This document shows, piece after piece, positions 1-8,135 of a stretch of DNA of 53,203 nt. Made by a program: the position numbers and the translations under genes. How positions within the stretch are numbered: position 1 is the stretch's first letter; each line of letters begins with the position of its first letter. This DNA is from Oscillospiraceae bacterium (GTDB taxonomy: Bacteria; Bacillota; Clostridia; Oscillospirales; Oscillospiraceae): positions 1 through 53,203 of the forward strand of contig JAFZVM010000043.1 in the NCBI GenBank assembly GCA_017617795.1. The letters are read 5' to 3'. The notes below the pieces were generated by a model. It was not told the origin of the DNA. It was given only the letters and a program-made list of their open reading frames with translations, and searched no databases.

Positions 1-1377
1 CCCGTCCTCGTTGTAATCCCAGCTGATGCCCTGGACGCCGTAGCCGTAGAGGAAGGAGCCCTCCTCGCCGTAGTGCCAGTCGATCCAGGTGCAGGCCAGC
101 TCGATGTTCTCGCACTTGGTGGAAACAGCGGCGCTGCCCCAACCCACGCGGGAGGTCTTGAAGCCCAGGTGCAGGACCTGATCCTTGAACTCCGTGGGCT
201 TGTGCAGGGGAACCCAGGGATCGGTGCCGGCGGGGAGCCGGGCATTGTGGGTGCCCATGGCGACGCCGCCGTCTATGCAGTAGCCCAGGGTGCCGTCATC
301 CAGCATGGCGTCGATATCGGTGAAGCCGGAGTAGGAAGCCCAGTTGGGATCCATGATGCCTTCCTTCACCCAGTTGTACAGCAGGGTGACCATCTTCAGG
401 TCGTTGGATTCGGTGTTGGCCAGGTAGACCTTGCCGTCCCGAACGACATAGTACAGGCCGGAGGTGGTGCAGTAGGTATCATAGCCAACGAAGGAGGCGC
501 AGCCGCCGACCTCCAGGTTCTGGAACAGGGTGAAGGGGTGTGCGCAGCCGCACTCCACCTGGAAGGCCTTGAGCAGATCATGCAGATCGTCGAAGGTGAT
601 GATGTCTTCCTGGTTCATGCCCACCTTCTTCAGCCAGTCGCCCCGGCAGAAGGGACCCTCGGTGAGCTTCGGATCCGCGTTCAGGCAGACGAAGCTGGTG
701 ATGAGGTTCTTCTCGGTGAAGATGGAGCGGATGGTGTCCTTGTCATCGGGGTCCTTGACGACCTCGTAGATGAAGTTGGGGCAGTAATCCTTGTAGTCGT
801 ACACGTTGATGAAGTACTCTTCCTCAAGGATGGCGTCCTTGAAGATGCCGGGGTAGTAGCTCCGGGCGCCGCAGGTGATGTCGCACAGGTCGTCGGAGGC
901 CAGGAGCACGCCGAAGTTCTCCCGCAGGGCGCTGGGGTCGATGACCACGTATTCGATGTGCACGCCGGTGCGGTTCTGTACTTCCGTGGGCAGAGGCAGC
1001 TCAGCAAAGCCGCCCTCGGGCAGGTACTGGGAGACGTAGCAGGTCATCCAGTAGGTGAGGACTTCGTCCGTGGTGGTGAGGGGCAGCTCGTAATCGTACT
1101 TCTCAGCGGCGAGGCCGTCGGCGTCCGTCTTGAAGTTGCCCTTGGCAAAGTGATAGGGGGACTCGGGTTCGGGTTCCGGAGTGGCTTCGGGGGCCTCGGT
1201 GGCCGCGGGAGCCTGGGTGGCAGCCGGAGCTTGGGTCGCCGGAGCCTTTGTCGCTGCGGGAGCCTGGGTGGCAGCCGGAGCGTCGGTGGCCGCAGGAGTC
1301 GTGCCGTTATTGCCGCAGCCGGCAAACATGGCAGCGATCAGGAGGACCACGAAGATCAGCGCGAAGGTTCTTTTCAT
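1..1377 (-). CDS. Extracellular solute-binding lipoprotein, 3' end cut by window edge
   Basis: 459 codons are visible with no stop, so the C-terminus lies left of position 1. The start is ATG behind AAGGAGG. The N-terminus is a lipoprotein signal (basic MKR, hydrophobic stretch, lipobox AGC near residue 21), followed by a low-complexity Ala/Pro/Thr linker built on APAAT units and then a long mixed domain rich in aromatic residues. It is a clear paralogue of the next gene over the whole visible length; shared blocks include SPYHFAKGNFK, ELPLTTTDE and WIDW. By family this is a type-1 ABC-importer solute-binding protein, probably for a sugar or oligosaccharide, anchored outside the membrane. No permease or ATPase gene is visible; they could lie to the left. 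The ligand is unknown. Confidence 0.85.
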   Translation of the reverse strand, partial: MKRTFALIFVVLLIAAMFAGCGNNGTTPAATDAPAATQAPAATKAPATQAPAATQAPAATEAPEATPEPEPESPYHFAKGNFKTDADGLAAEKYDYELPLTTTDEVLTYWMTCYVSQYLPEGGFAELPLPTEVQNRTGVHIEYVVIDPSALRENFGVLLASDDLCDITCGARSYYPGIFKDAILEEEYFINVYDYKDYCPNFIYEVVKDPDDKDTIRSIFTEKNLITSFVCLNADPKLTEGPFCRGDWLKKVGMNQEDIITFDDLHDLLKAFQVECGCAHPFTLFQNLEVGGCASFVGYDTYCTTSGLYYVVRDGKVYLANTESNDLKMVTLLYNWVKEGIMDPNWASYSGFTDIDAMLDDGTLGYCIDGGVAMGTHNARLPAGTDPWVPLHKPTEFKDQVLHLGFKTSRVGWGSAAVSTKCENIELACTWIDWHYGEEGSFLYGYGVQGISWDYNEDG

Positions 1378-1408
1378 ACTTACCCTCCTTAGGAGTATTT
1401 ACCCGGAA

Positions 1409-1437
1409 ATAGTACTGCAGCAAGCCGTGATTGTCAA
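1409..1437 (-). promoter_or_regulatory. SigA-type promoter of the first lipoprotein gene
   Basis: On the minus strand TTGACA (1432-1437) and TACTAT (1409-1414) are separated by 17 bases, and the ATG follows 31 bases further on. The paralogue at 1541-3343 has a similarly placed promoter that also begins TTGACAAT. Confidence 0.7.
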
Positions 1438-1492
1438 GGTTTTCCCGCTCCGCTTCCGGCTCGTTCAGTCCGAATTTCGGCAGTTTTCAGCA

Positions 1493-1524
1493 AAAACGGG
1501 ACCCGGCACAACATGCCGGGTCCC
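1493..1524 (-). terminator. Rho-independent terminator after the second lipoprotein gene
   Basis: An 11-bp perfect stem GGGACCCGGCA/TGCCGGGTCCC (1498-1508 and 1514-1524) with a 5-base loop is followed on the minus strand by GTTTTTG. It separates the two paralogous genes, so each is probably its own transcription unit. Confidence 0.85.
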
Positions 1525-1540
1525 TTGTTCGGATCCGTGT

Positions 1541-3343
1541 TTACTTCACCCGTTCGTAAGCGCCCTGATAGATCGCCAGGTAATCGTTCAGACCGATCTC
1601 CTCCAGGCCCTTCACGTAGGAATCCCATTCGCTCAGGGGCTTGGAGCCGTCCACAAAGGCCAGGTAGTTTTCAGAGATATACGTCCCCAGCTCAGCGCCC
1701 AGGGTCGAAGAGGCGGAACGCTCGTCGTCCGTCAGCTTCAGGCTTCTGGGCAGGAGGAAGGAGCCGTCAAAACCGGCCTTCTTGTAGGCGGCGAAGGTGT
1801 CGTAGGTCTCGATGATTCGGTCGCCGCCGTCATACCAGTAATGCTGATAGTTCTTGTCCAGACCGGGGTCCACCATGCTGTCCAGCGCGTACAGAAGAAT
1901 GTGCATGGAGTACACGTAGAGCGGATTGCCGCGCACGAACTCGCTGACCCGCTTTTCGCCCTTTTCATTGTACTCAAAGCCGTAGCCTTCGACGCCCATG
2001 GTGCAGAAATCGGATCCCTCTTCGGAGTAACGCCAGTCGATCCAGGTAAGCGCCAGAGGGATATTCTCGCATTTTGCGCTCACGGCAGCGGAGCCGTAGT
2101 ACAGGCGGCTGTCGTTGGTACCCACGTGGAGGATCTGGCCTTCATACAGGACCGGGTCGGGCATGGGGAGCATCTGCGCTCCGGGGGTGTCCAGGATGAT
2201 CTCCTGCTCGATGCCGGTGCTGGTGGACTGCACGGAGTAGCCGATCTGATCCCCCACCCAGCGGTCCATGTAACCGGCAGCGGTCATGGTGTCGAAGCTC
2301 ATCCACATGGGATCGAAGATCCCGTCCATAAACCAGCGGTTGATCTCCGTCATCAGTTCCTTATCCCGATAGGTGGTATTCGCGCCGAAGACCTGACCGT
2401 TCTCATCCACCAGCATCATCATGCTGGAGCCGGTGTAGCAATAGGTATCGAAGCAGTCCCAGTGATAGCCGCCGGATTCCAGGGTGGTGAACAGGATGCA
2501 GGGATAGGTCGCGGTGGGGATCTGGGTCTTGAAGGCCATCAAGCCGTCGTAAATTCCCTGCCAGGTCTTGAACATATCCGGATCCAGTCCCAGCTGATCG
2601 ATCCAGTCGCCCCGGACGAAAACGCCGTTCTGCACATAGGCCCGGTCTCTGAGGCAATAGAAGCAGCCGATCAGATCGTTCTGCAGGTATACGGAATTCT
2701 GCAGTCCCTCGTCCTCGGGGCTCTTGTTCACTTCATAGAGGTAATTGGGGATATATTCCCGCCAGTCGTACAGGTTGACAAAGTAGCCTTCTTCCGTGAT
2801 GCCCTTGCGGAAATCGCCGTTGTAGAAATAGTTCGCCTGGCTCATCACGTCCGGCAGCTCATCGGCGGCCAGCATGACGGAGAAGTTGTCCGACCGGGTG
2901 GCGGAGCTGACGACGTTGTAGGCGATGTGCACGCCGGTGATCTTTTCCAGTTCGATGGGATAGGGGCTGTCCTCATACTCCGTCTCCAGCCACTGGGGGG
3001 TGTACAGAGTGGTCCAGCAGGAAATCTCTTCGTCCGTGGTAGTCAGGGGCAGCTCGTACGTGTACTTCTCCAGCGGCATCCCGTCTGCGTCCGCCTTGAA
3101 GTTGCCCTTGGCAAAGTGATAGGGGGAATCGGGTTCCGGTTCCGGAGTGGCTTCAGGGGCCTCCGTCGCCGCCGGGGCTTCTGTTGCCGCAGGAGCCTGG
3201 GTAGCCGGAGCCTTTGTCGCTTCGGGAGCCTTGGTGGCAGCCGGAGCATCCGTGGCCGCCGGATTTGCTGCCGGTGAGGCACAGCCGGAGAACACGGCAG
3301 CGATCAGCAGGACCACGCAAATCAGAGCGATCGTTCGTTTCAT
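1541..3343 (-). CDS. Extracellular solute-binding lipoprotein (paralogue)
   Basis: 600 residues. The ATG at 3343 was chosen because AAGGAGG sits just upstream and a lipoprotein signal starts there (MKRTIALICVVLLIAAVFSGC, lipobox FSGC); the frame stays open further upstream but lacks these. A roughly 50-residue Ala/Thr/Pro/Glu linker with repeated APAAT units tethers the binding domain. The length and the alternating aromatic/acidic composition fit large sugar-type solute-binding proteins of the ABC-importer family. It has its own promoter and terminator and no transporter membrane genes beside it, so it either serves permeases encoded elsewhere or acts as an orphan binding protein. The substrate cannot be read from the sequence. 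Confidence 0.9.
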   Translation of the reverse strand: MKRTIALICVVLLIAAVFSGCASPAANPAATDAPAATKAPEATKAPATQAPAATEAPAATEAPEATPEPEPDSPYHFAKGNFKADADGMPLEKYTYELPLTTTDEEISCWTTLYTPQWLETEYEDSPYPIELEKITGVHIAYNVVSSATRSDNFSVMLAADELPDVMSQANYFYNGDFRKGITEEGYFVNLYDWREYIPNYLYEVNKSPEDEGLQNSVYLQNDLIGCFYCLRDRAYVQNGVFVRGDWIDQLGLDPDMFKTWQGIYDGLMAFKTQIPTATYPCILFTTLESGGYHWDCFDTYCYTGSSMMMLVDENGQVFGANTTYRDKELMTEINRWFMDGIFDPMWMSFDTMTAAGYMDRWVGDQIGYSVQSTSTGIEQEIILDTPGAQMLPMPDPVLYEGQILHVGTNDSRLYYGSAAVSAKCENIPLALTWIDWRYSEEGSDFCTMGVEGYGFEYNEKGEKRVSEFVRGNPLYVYSMHILLYALDSMVDPGLDKNYQHYWYDGGDRIIETYDTFAAYKKAGFDGSFLLPRSLKLTDDERSASSTLGAELGTYISENYLAFVDGSKPLSEWDSYVKGLEEIGLNDYLAIYQGAYERVK

Positions 3344-3374
3344 ACTAACCCTCCTTACTATAAATTTTAAGTAA

Positions 3375-3403
3375 ATGTTACACCAGCATTTTTTAATTGT
3401 CAA
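3375..3403 (-). promoter_or_regulatory. SigA-type promoter of the second lipoprotein gene
   Basis: TTGACA (3398-3403), a 17-base spacer and TAACAT (3375-3380) read on the minus strand toward the ATG at 3343. Confidence 0.75.
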
Positions 3404-3424
3404 GTCCGGCGTCCCGGATGCCGG

Positions 3425-3453
3425 TTGTGCCTCCGCTTTGGCTATGGTATAAT
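3425..3453 (+). promoter_or_regulatory. Extended -10 promoter of the peroxiredoxin operon
   Basis: TTGTGC (3425-3430), a 17-base spacer and TATAAT (3448-3453). The -10 is preceded by TGG, giving the extended TGnTATAAT form. The first gene starts 72 bases further on. Confidence 0.75.
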
Positions 3454-3524
3454 GCCGTTGCGGGCTTCTGCCCCGCACAGACGGGGCGGAATGCCGTAAA
3501 CCACTGATAAAAGGAGTGTGTCCC

Positions 3525-3980
3525 ATGCTGGAACTGGGAAGCAAAGCCCCCGCCTTCTCCCTGGCGGATCAGGACGGAAAGCTCGTCAGTCCGGAAGATT
3601 TCCCGGGAAAGAAGATCATCCTGTATTTTTACCCCAAGGACAATACCTCGGGCTGCACCCGTCAGGCCCAGGCCTTCGCCGCCCTGAACGACGCATTCGC
3701 TGCGAAGAATGCCGTGGTCATCGGCGTCAGCAGGGACAGCGTCGCTTCCCATCGAAAGTTTGCGGATAAGTACGCCCTGCCCTTTACCCTGCTCTCCGAT
3801 CCGGACCGGCAGGCGATCGAAGCCTACGGAGTCTGGCAGGAGAAAAAGAACTACGGCAAGGTGACCATGGGCGTGGTGCGCAGCACTTACGTGATCGACG
3901 AAAACGGGATCATCATAAAAGTCCAGTCCAAGGTGAAGCCGGACACCAATGCCGCCGAGCTTCTGGCCTGGCTGGGCTGA
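3525..3980 (+). CDS. bcp: Bcp/PrxQ-type peroxiredoxin, single cysteine
   Basis: 151 residues, a normal length for bacterioferritin-comigratory (PrxQ) peroxiredoxins, which reduce hydroperoxides in the cytoplasm. The ATG at 3525 is used because AAGGAG lies 8 bases upstream; an in-frame GTG at 3516 overlaps that site. The thioredoxin-fold active site reads FYPKDNTSGCT, with peroxidatic Cys44. In classical Bcp the resolving cysteine is five residues later; here that position is Gln49 and there is no other cysteine in the protein, so it should work as a 1-Cys enzyme needing an outside thiol. It is the first gene of a tight operon with the next three genes. Confidence 0.93.
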   Translation: MLELGSKAPAFSLADQDGKLVSPEDFPGKKIILYFYPKDNTSGCTRQAQAFAALNDAFAAKNAVVIGVSRDSVASHRKFADKYALPFTLLSDPDRQAIEAYGVWQEKKNYGKVTMGVVRSTYVIDENGIIIKVQSKVKPDTNAAELLAWLG

Positions 3981-3983
3981 ACC

Positions 3984-4364
3984 ATGGACCAGGCGGAGCT
4001 GGCCCGGTACGCCCGGGAGACCTGGGGCACGGAGGCGGAGCATCTGTTTTCCGAAACGCCGGAGACCTATATCCTCCGGCACCGGGAGAACCGGAAGTGG
4101 TACGCCGTGGTGATGTCCGTTCCCCGGTGCAGGCTGGGACTGGAGGGGGAAGACCCCGTCTTCCTGCTGGACGTGAAATGCGGCCCTCTCCTCAGCGGCT
4201 CCTATATCGGGAAGCCCGGAGTGGTCCCCGCCTGGCATATGAACAAGACCCACTGGATCGGCGTGCTTCTGGACGGCTCCGCGGAGGAGGAGACGGTGCG
4301 GGAGCTGCTGGAGATCAGCTATCGCCTCACTGCAGGAAAGAGAAAGGAGCGCGGCGGAAAATGA
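3984..4364 (+). CDS. MmcQ/YjbR family protein
   Basis: 126 residues starting three bases after the peroxiredoxin stop. The family has a CyaY-like fold and is often annotated as DNA-binding, but its cellular role is not established. Supporting blocks are the central region around RKWYAVVMSVPR and the C-terminal half with LLDVKCGP and AWHMNKTHWI, which match the usual pattern of a basic strand followed by a conserved HMNK-W segment. The C-terminus is basic. Its stop overlaps the start of the next gene (ATGA), indicating translational coupling. Confidence 0.85.
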   Translation: MDQAELARYARETWGTEAEHLFSETPETYILRHRENRKWYAVVMSVPRCRLGLEGEDPVFLLDVKCGPLLSGSYIGKPGVVPAWHMNKTHWIGVLLDGSAEEETVRELLEISYRLTAGKRKERGGK

Positions 4365-5026
4365 GCGGATCGGATCATATCCTGTACCCGGCGGAAAGGG
4401 AGCGGGAGACCGCGCCGGTTTTCCTTCTCCTGGGAGAGGAAAAGGCGGACCGGGTCCTGGAATGTCTCAGGGATCTGACGGATGCCTCCTTCTCCCTGGC
4501 GGCCTGCCCGGTGGAGGACTGGGACCGGGAGCTATCCCCCTGGCCCGCAAAGGCGGTGTTCAAGGGCGGGGAGGATTTCGGCGGAGGCGGAGACGCCTTC
4601 CTGGAACGGGTCGAGCAGGCGATCCTTCCCGCGGTTCGGGAGGGGTTGGGCGCTCCCGCTGCGCCGGTGTACCTTGCAGGGTATTCCCTTGCGGGGCTGC
4701 TGGCAGCCTACGCCCTTTTCCGGCTCCCCTGGCTGACCGGGGCGGTCTGCTGCTCCGGCTCCCTCTGGTTCCCGGGCTTTATTGAATACGCGGAGGCCCA
4801 TCCCCTTGCGGGCAAGCCGGAGCGGGTGTACCTCTCTCTGGGGGATAAGGAAAAAAAGAGTCGGAACCCGGTGCTGAGCCGGGTGGAGGATCATTCGACA
4901 GCCTTCCGGGACCTGCTTCTGTCCCGGGGGATCAAAAGCACTTTTGTGTCGAATCCGGGCAACCATTTTCAGGAACCGGACCGGCGCATGGCCCTTGGCA
5001 TCGCCTGGTGCCTGGAGCGGAACTAG
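4361..5026 (+). CDS. Alpha/beta-hydrolase, esterase-like
   Basis: 221 residues. The ATG overlaps the previous stop (ATGA). The nucleophile elbow is GYSLAG with Ser109, the G-x-S-x-x-G form of alpha/beta hydrolases, and His202 in NPGNHF is a plausible catalytic histidine near the C-terminus. There is no signal peptide, so it should be cytoplasmic. It resembles the esterase family that includes enterochelin-esterase-like proteins, but nothing nearby suggests siderophores. Substrate unknown. Confidence 0.75.
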   Translation: MSGSDHILYPAERERETAPVFLLLGEEKADRVLECLRDLTDASFSLAACPVEDWDRELSPWPAKAVFKGGEDFGGGGDAFLERVEQAILPAVREGLGAPAAPVYLAGYSLAGLLAAYALFRLPWLTGAVCCSGSLWFPGFIEYAEAHPLAGKPERVYLSLGDKEKKSRNPVLSRVEDHSTAFRDLLLSRGIKSTFVSNPGNHFQEPDRRMALGIAWCLERN

Positions 5027-5035
5027 AGGCCGGCC

Positions 5036-5575
5036 ATGCTGCAGGAACTGGATGTCTCCATTCTGTACTGGATACAGGCAAACCTCCGCTGTCCCCTCCT
5101 GGACGGGCTCATGCCCTTTGTCACCGCCCTGGGGGAATACGGCGCCGTCTGGATCCTTGCGGCTCTGGCGCTCATTGCGGCGAAGCCTCACCGCCGCTGC
5201 GGGATCACCCTGGCCCTGGGCCTGATCTGCAGCCTTCTCCTGGGCAATCTGCTGCTGAAGCCCCTGGCTGCCCGCCCCCGGCCCTGCTGGCTGGATGAGA
5301 CCGTGACCCTGCTGGTGTCCATGCCCCGGGACTTTTCCTTCCCCTCGGGCCACAGTCTGAGCGGCTTCATCGCCGCTGTCATCCTGCTGCGGTATGACCG
5401 GCGCTTCGGCATCCCGGCCCTGATCCTGGCGATCCTCCTTGCCTTTTCCCGCCTGTATCTCTTCCTCCATTTCCCTTCAGACGTTCTGGCCGGCATTCTC
5501 CTGGGCATAGGCGTCGGCCTGGCGGTGAGCCTGCTGGGGGATCGTTTCATTCGGAAAAAGGAGGACTGGGTATGA
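5036..5575 (+). CDS. PAP2-family membrane phosphatase
   Basis: 179 residues with about five hydrophobic segments. All three signature motifs of the PAP2 superfamily are present: K75-x6-R82-P, P-S-G-H at 103-106, and S138-R-x5-H145-x3-D149, where His145 is the expected phosphorylated nucleophile. Such proteins dephosphorylate lipid phosphates, for instance undecaprenyl pyrophosphate or phosphatidic acid, at the outer membrane face. It follows the hydrolase gene by 9 bases and is the last large gene of the operon. Confidence 0.93.
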   Translation: MLQELDVSILYWIQANLRCPLLDGLMPFVTALGEYGAVWILAALALIAAKPHRRCGITLALGLICSLLLGNLLLKPLAARPRPCWLDETVTLLVSMPRDFSFPSGHSLSGFIAAVILLRYDRRFGIPALILAILLAFSRLYLFLHFPSDVLAGILLGIGVGLAVSLLGDRFIRKKEDWV

Positions 5576-5646
5576 CCGTCCTGCGCCGCGGCCGTTCGAC
5601 AGACCCGGAGGCAACTGCGCTTCGAAACAGGAAGAGGACCCGCTGA
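5572..5646 (+). CDS. Candidate 24-residue basic small protein
   Basis: An ATG overlaps the PAP2 stop as ATGA and is preceded by AAGGAGG with an ideal 7-base spacer (5558-5564). The 24-residue product is strongly basic, with seven Arg and one Lys. The stop codon lies in the loop of the terminator hairpin. The ribosome binding site is better than many in this window, but the sequence is short, and its purine-rich stretch also encodes PAP2 residues RKKED, so chance is possible. Confidence 0.3.
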   Translation: MTVLRRGRSTDPEATALRNRKRTR

Positions 5647-5669
5647 TGTGCGGATCCTCTCTTTTTTTA
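5634..5669 (+). terminator. Rho-independent terminator of the peroxiredoxin operon
   Basis: A 10-bp stem with one mismatch (GAGGACCCGC with GCGGATCCTC) and a short loop is followed by TCTTTTTTTAT. Confidence 0.88.
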
Positions 5670-5757
5670 TAATTTTCGCCCGTTGAGGCAATATCCGGCG
5701 AAAAAACGGTACTTCTTCAATGAAGGGCCCTCACCAAATGCGGAAAGGAGGCAGGCC

Positions 5758-6315
5758 ATGGAGGACGCGGGCATCATCACCCTGTATTGGGAGCGTGACG
5801 AACGGGCTATTGAGGAGACCCGGGAGAAATACGGCGGCTACTGCTACGGCATCGCCATGAACCTGCTGCATATCCCCGAGGACGCAGAGGAGACCGTCAG
5901 CGATACCTGGCACGCCGCCTGGAACGCCATGCCCCCGGAAAGGCCGTCAAGCCTCCGGGCCTGGCTGGGGCGGGTGGTGCGGAACCTCTCCCTCAGCCGC
6001 TGGAACCGGGAGCACCGGAAGAAGCGGGATCCGGGCATCACGGAGCTGCTCAGCGAGCTGGAGGACTGCCTTCCCTCCTCCGTTACGGTAGAAAGCGCCA
6101 TGGAGGAAAAGGAGCTGGCGGCAGCTGTGGACGCCTGGCTGAGGCAGCTGAGCCGGGAGGACCGGCGCCTCTTCCTGCGCCGGTACTGGTACGGCGTGCC
6201 TCTGCAGGAGCTGGCAAAGGAGCGGGGCCTTTCCCCCGCCCGCCTGGCTCAGAAGATGCTGCGGCTGCGCCGAAGCCTGAGAGCCGCCCTGGAAAAGGAG
6301 GGGATCAGCCTGTGA
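5758..6315 (+). CDS. RNA polymerase sigma-70 family (ECF-like) sigma factor
   Basis: 185 residues. The ATG at 5758 has AAAGGAGG just upstream; the frame extends further 5' without such a site. Region 2 is recognisable around residues 25-75 (YCYGIAMNLLHIPEDAEETVSDTW, then RAWLGRVVRNLSLSRW), and region 4 around 120-180, with a helix-turn-helix in LQELAKERGLSPARLAQKML. It probably directs RNA polymerase to a small regulon. The next gene overlaps it (GTGA) and encodes a single-pass membrane protein, the usual arrangement for a sigma factor and its anti-sigma factor. Confidence 0.85.
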   Translation: MEDAGIITLYWERDERAIEETREKYGGYCYGIAMNLLHIPEDAEETVSDTWHAAWNAMPPERPSSLRAWLGRVVRNLSLSRWNREHRKKRDPGITELLSELEDCLPSSVTVESAMEEKELAAAVDAWLRQLSREDRRLFLRRYWYGVPLQELAKERGLSPARLAQKMLRLRRSLRAALEKEGISL

Positions 6316-7817
6316 ACAAGGATAGAACCCTGGTTTTATATGACGCCATCACGGCGGTACGGGAGGAGTATATCGAGGAAGCCGCCGCGCCCTGCCGAAA
6401 GGTCCGGCGCTGGGGGGCGTGGGCCGCCGCGGCCGCCTGCCTCTTCCTCCTCATCGGGAGCTGGTCTTTCCTGCAGCCCCTGGGCTTTGCGATTGCAAAC
6501 CCCTTCCTCGGTTACTTCGCAGGCCGCGGCGACGGCACCGGCGGCGGTGGAAGCAGCCAGGACGATACAGCCTACCACTGCTACGCCGGACCGGTGCTCC
6601 CCCTCACGGCGGAGGAAACGGGACTGACGGTGGAACGGAGCGTGGAATATGACTTTTCCCTTTACGATGTGGGCCTGAGGGACGACGGAAGGTACGCCTA
6701 TCTGCGCAGCCGCCAGGCCTGCCTGGTGACGGACAGTTACACGCTCACCGCCGGGGAGGCCGGGACCTATACTCTATATTATCCCTTCGCAGCCGCCCTT
6801 GCGGACGACACGGTGCTGATCCCCTCCGTCACGGTGAACGGAGAGGCGGTAAAAGCGGAACTGCTGGCAGGCCCGGGAGGAGATGCGGTCTTTTCCTGGG
6901 AGGATATGAAAGCCTTGATGGGAGACGACTATCTGGGCCGCAGTCTGGAAGCCCTGCCCCGGCTGGAGGAAAGGGTGACGGTGTACGCCCTGAGCGATTT
7001 CCGCGGCCAGGAAAGCGAGACGGCGAAAAACCCGACGGTGGAGTTCGCCTACGTCCTGGATCCGGCCCGGACCGCCGTGACCACATGGGGCTACAACGGC
7101 GGGTCCAATGATCTGCAGGGCGGCAAGGGCACCCGGCAGGTGGGCATACGGGACACACGCGGGAGCGCGGTGTATCTCCTGGTGCTGGGGGAGGACCTAA
7201 CGGACTGGTCGATCCGGGGCTATGCCGACGGCGCCTGCGAGACCCTCCTGGAGAGCGTCGGGGCCACGGTGACCCGATATGAGAGCACCCTTGGGGAGAT
7301 GCTGGCCCTGTTCTGGAAGAACTATCGCGAGGATTATCTGGCAGATAAGCTGCAGGTCCTGCTGGATAAGGACACCCTTGTGGGCCTGAGCTGCCAGGTC
7401 CTGCTGGAACGGTCCTCCAACCTTCTCGCAGCCGTCAGGACCCTGCCCTTCGGCCTGGAGGACGTCTTTGATGAGGTGCTGCACCGGAGCCGGGTGCTGT
7501 ATCTCCGGTTCACGGTGGTCATCCCCGCCGGGGAGGCCGCGGATATCCGTGTCAGCCTGGTCAAGTATCCCAGTTATGACCACACCAGCCGGGGACGGGA
7601 ACGGCGGGGCTTCGACCTGGCCGGAAAGCTGGGGAGCAATATCGCTGTCACCAGGCTGGAGGCCTCCGTCACCGGGGCAGAATATATCGTCATCTACTGC
7701 CAGAATTTCGGCTTTGAAACGGCATACGGCGTTCTGAAAACGACCCGGGTCACCCTGGATCCCAACGGGGAACACTGGTATATGGACGTGGGCACTGCGC
7801 CAATGAAGGAGAAATAG
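6312..7817 (+). CDS. Membrane anti-sigma factor candidate with large outer domain
   Basis: 501 residues starting at GTG, which overlaps the sigma-factor stop. Residues 1-30 (ending EEAAAPCRKVRRW) form a short cytoplasmic segment, 33-52 a single transmembrane helix (WAAAAACLFLLIGSW), and the remaining 450 residues an extracytoplasmic beta-rich region after a Gly-rich linker. The cytoplasmic start, with an acidic helix followed by a KVRRW-type basic motif, is common in clostridial proteins paired with ECF sigma genes. There is no zinc-finger anti-sigma motif, so the role rests mainly on gene order and topology. The outer domain is not one I recognise. Confidence 0.65.
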   Translation: MNKDRTLVLYDAITAVREEYIEEAAAPCRKVRRWGAWAAAAACLFLLIGSWSFLQPLGFAIANPFLGYFAGRGDGTGGGGSSQDDTAYHCYAGPVLPLTAEETGLTVERSVEYDFSLYDVGLRDDGRYAYLRSRQACLVTDSYTLTAGEAGTYTLYYPFAAALADDTVLIPSVTVNGEAVKAELLAGPGGDAVFSWEDMKALMGDDYLGRSLEALPRLEERVTVYALSDFRGQESETAKNPTVEFAYVLDPARTAVTTWGYNGGSNDLQGGKGTRQVGIRDTRGSAVYLLVLGEDLTDWSIRGYADGACETLLESVGATVTRYESTLGEMLALFWKNYREDYLADKLQVLLDKDTLVGLSCQVLLERSSNLLAAVRTLPFGLEDVFDEVLHRSRVLYLRFTVVIPAGEAADIRVSLVKYPSYDHTSRGRERRGFDLAGKLGSNIAVTRLEASVTGAEYIVIYCQNFGFETAYGVLKTTRVTLDPNGEHWYMDVGTAPMKEK

Positions 7818-7836
7818 AACGCAGGCGGAAAAGATG

Positions 7837-7877
7837 CGCTGTCTCAATACGGTCAAAGCGGCCGGGGAGAGACAGCG
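7837..7877 (+). terminator. Probable terminator after the first sigma/anti-sigma pair
   Basis: A 9-bp perfect stem CGCTGTCTC/GAGACAGCG with a 23-base loop is followed by TCTCTTGTTTC. The U-run is weak, so termination may be partial. Confidence 0.5.
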
Positions 7878-8135
7878 TCTCTTGTTTCATCGCAAAGCAC
7901 GGAGACGAGGCAGACGGCCCGTAGGATGATCGCTCATTTCGCAGGATCATCTGTGCCCGGGGCCTGATCTCACCCACACTTCGTTCTTCCGGGCAAAAAT
8001 TTCCTCATCGGCTGCAATAAACGGGCGATCCTCTGCATTATACGGGTGAAGGGAGAAATTCGGGATGTTGAATACAACAGGCACAGCAGCCCGAAGAACA
8101 ACGAACAAGACCACAAATAAAGGAGGAGACGAACA
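7878..8135. other. Intergenic region between the two sigma cassettes
   Basis: No convincing gene on either strand. It holds a small inverted repeat GATGATC/GATCATC (7925-7951) and an A-rich segment leading into the AGGAGGAG ribosome binding site of the next gene. I see no clear TTG-17-TA promoter; an ECF-type promoter is possible but I cannot define one. Confidence 0.4.

Noticed and set aside
1181-3277. Long open frame on the plus strand across the solute-binding protein gene
   Set aside because: It is antisense to a well-supported lipoprotein gene, has no ribosome binding site, and its composition reflects the high GC at third codon positions of the real gene.
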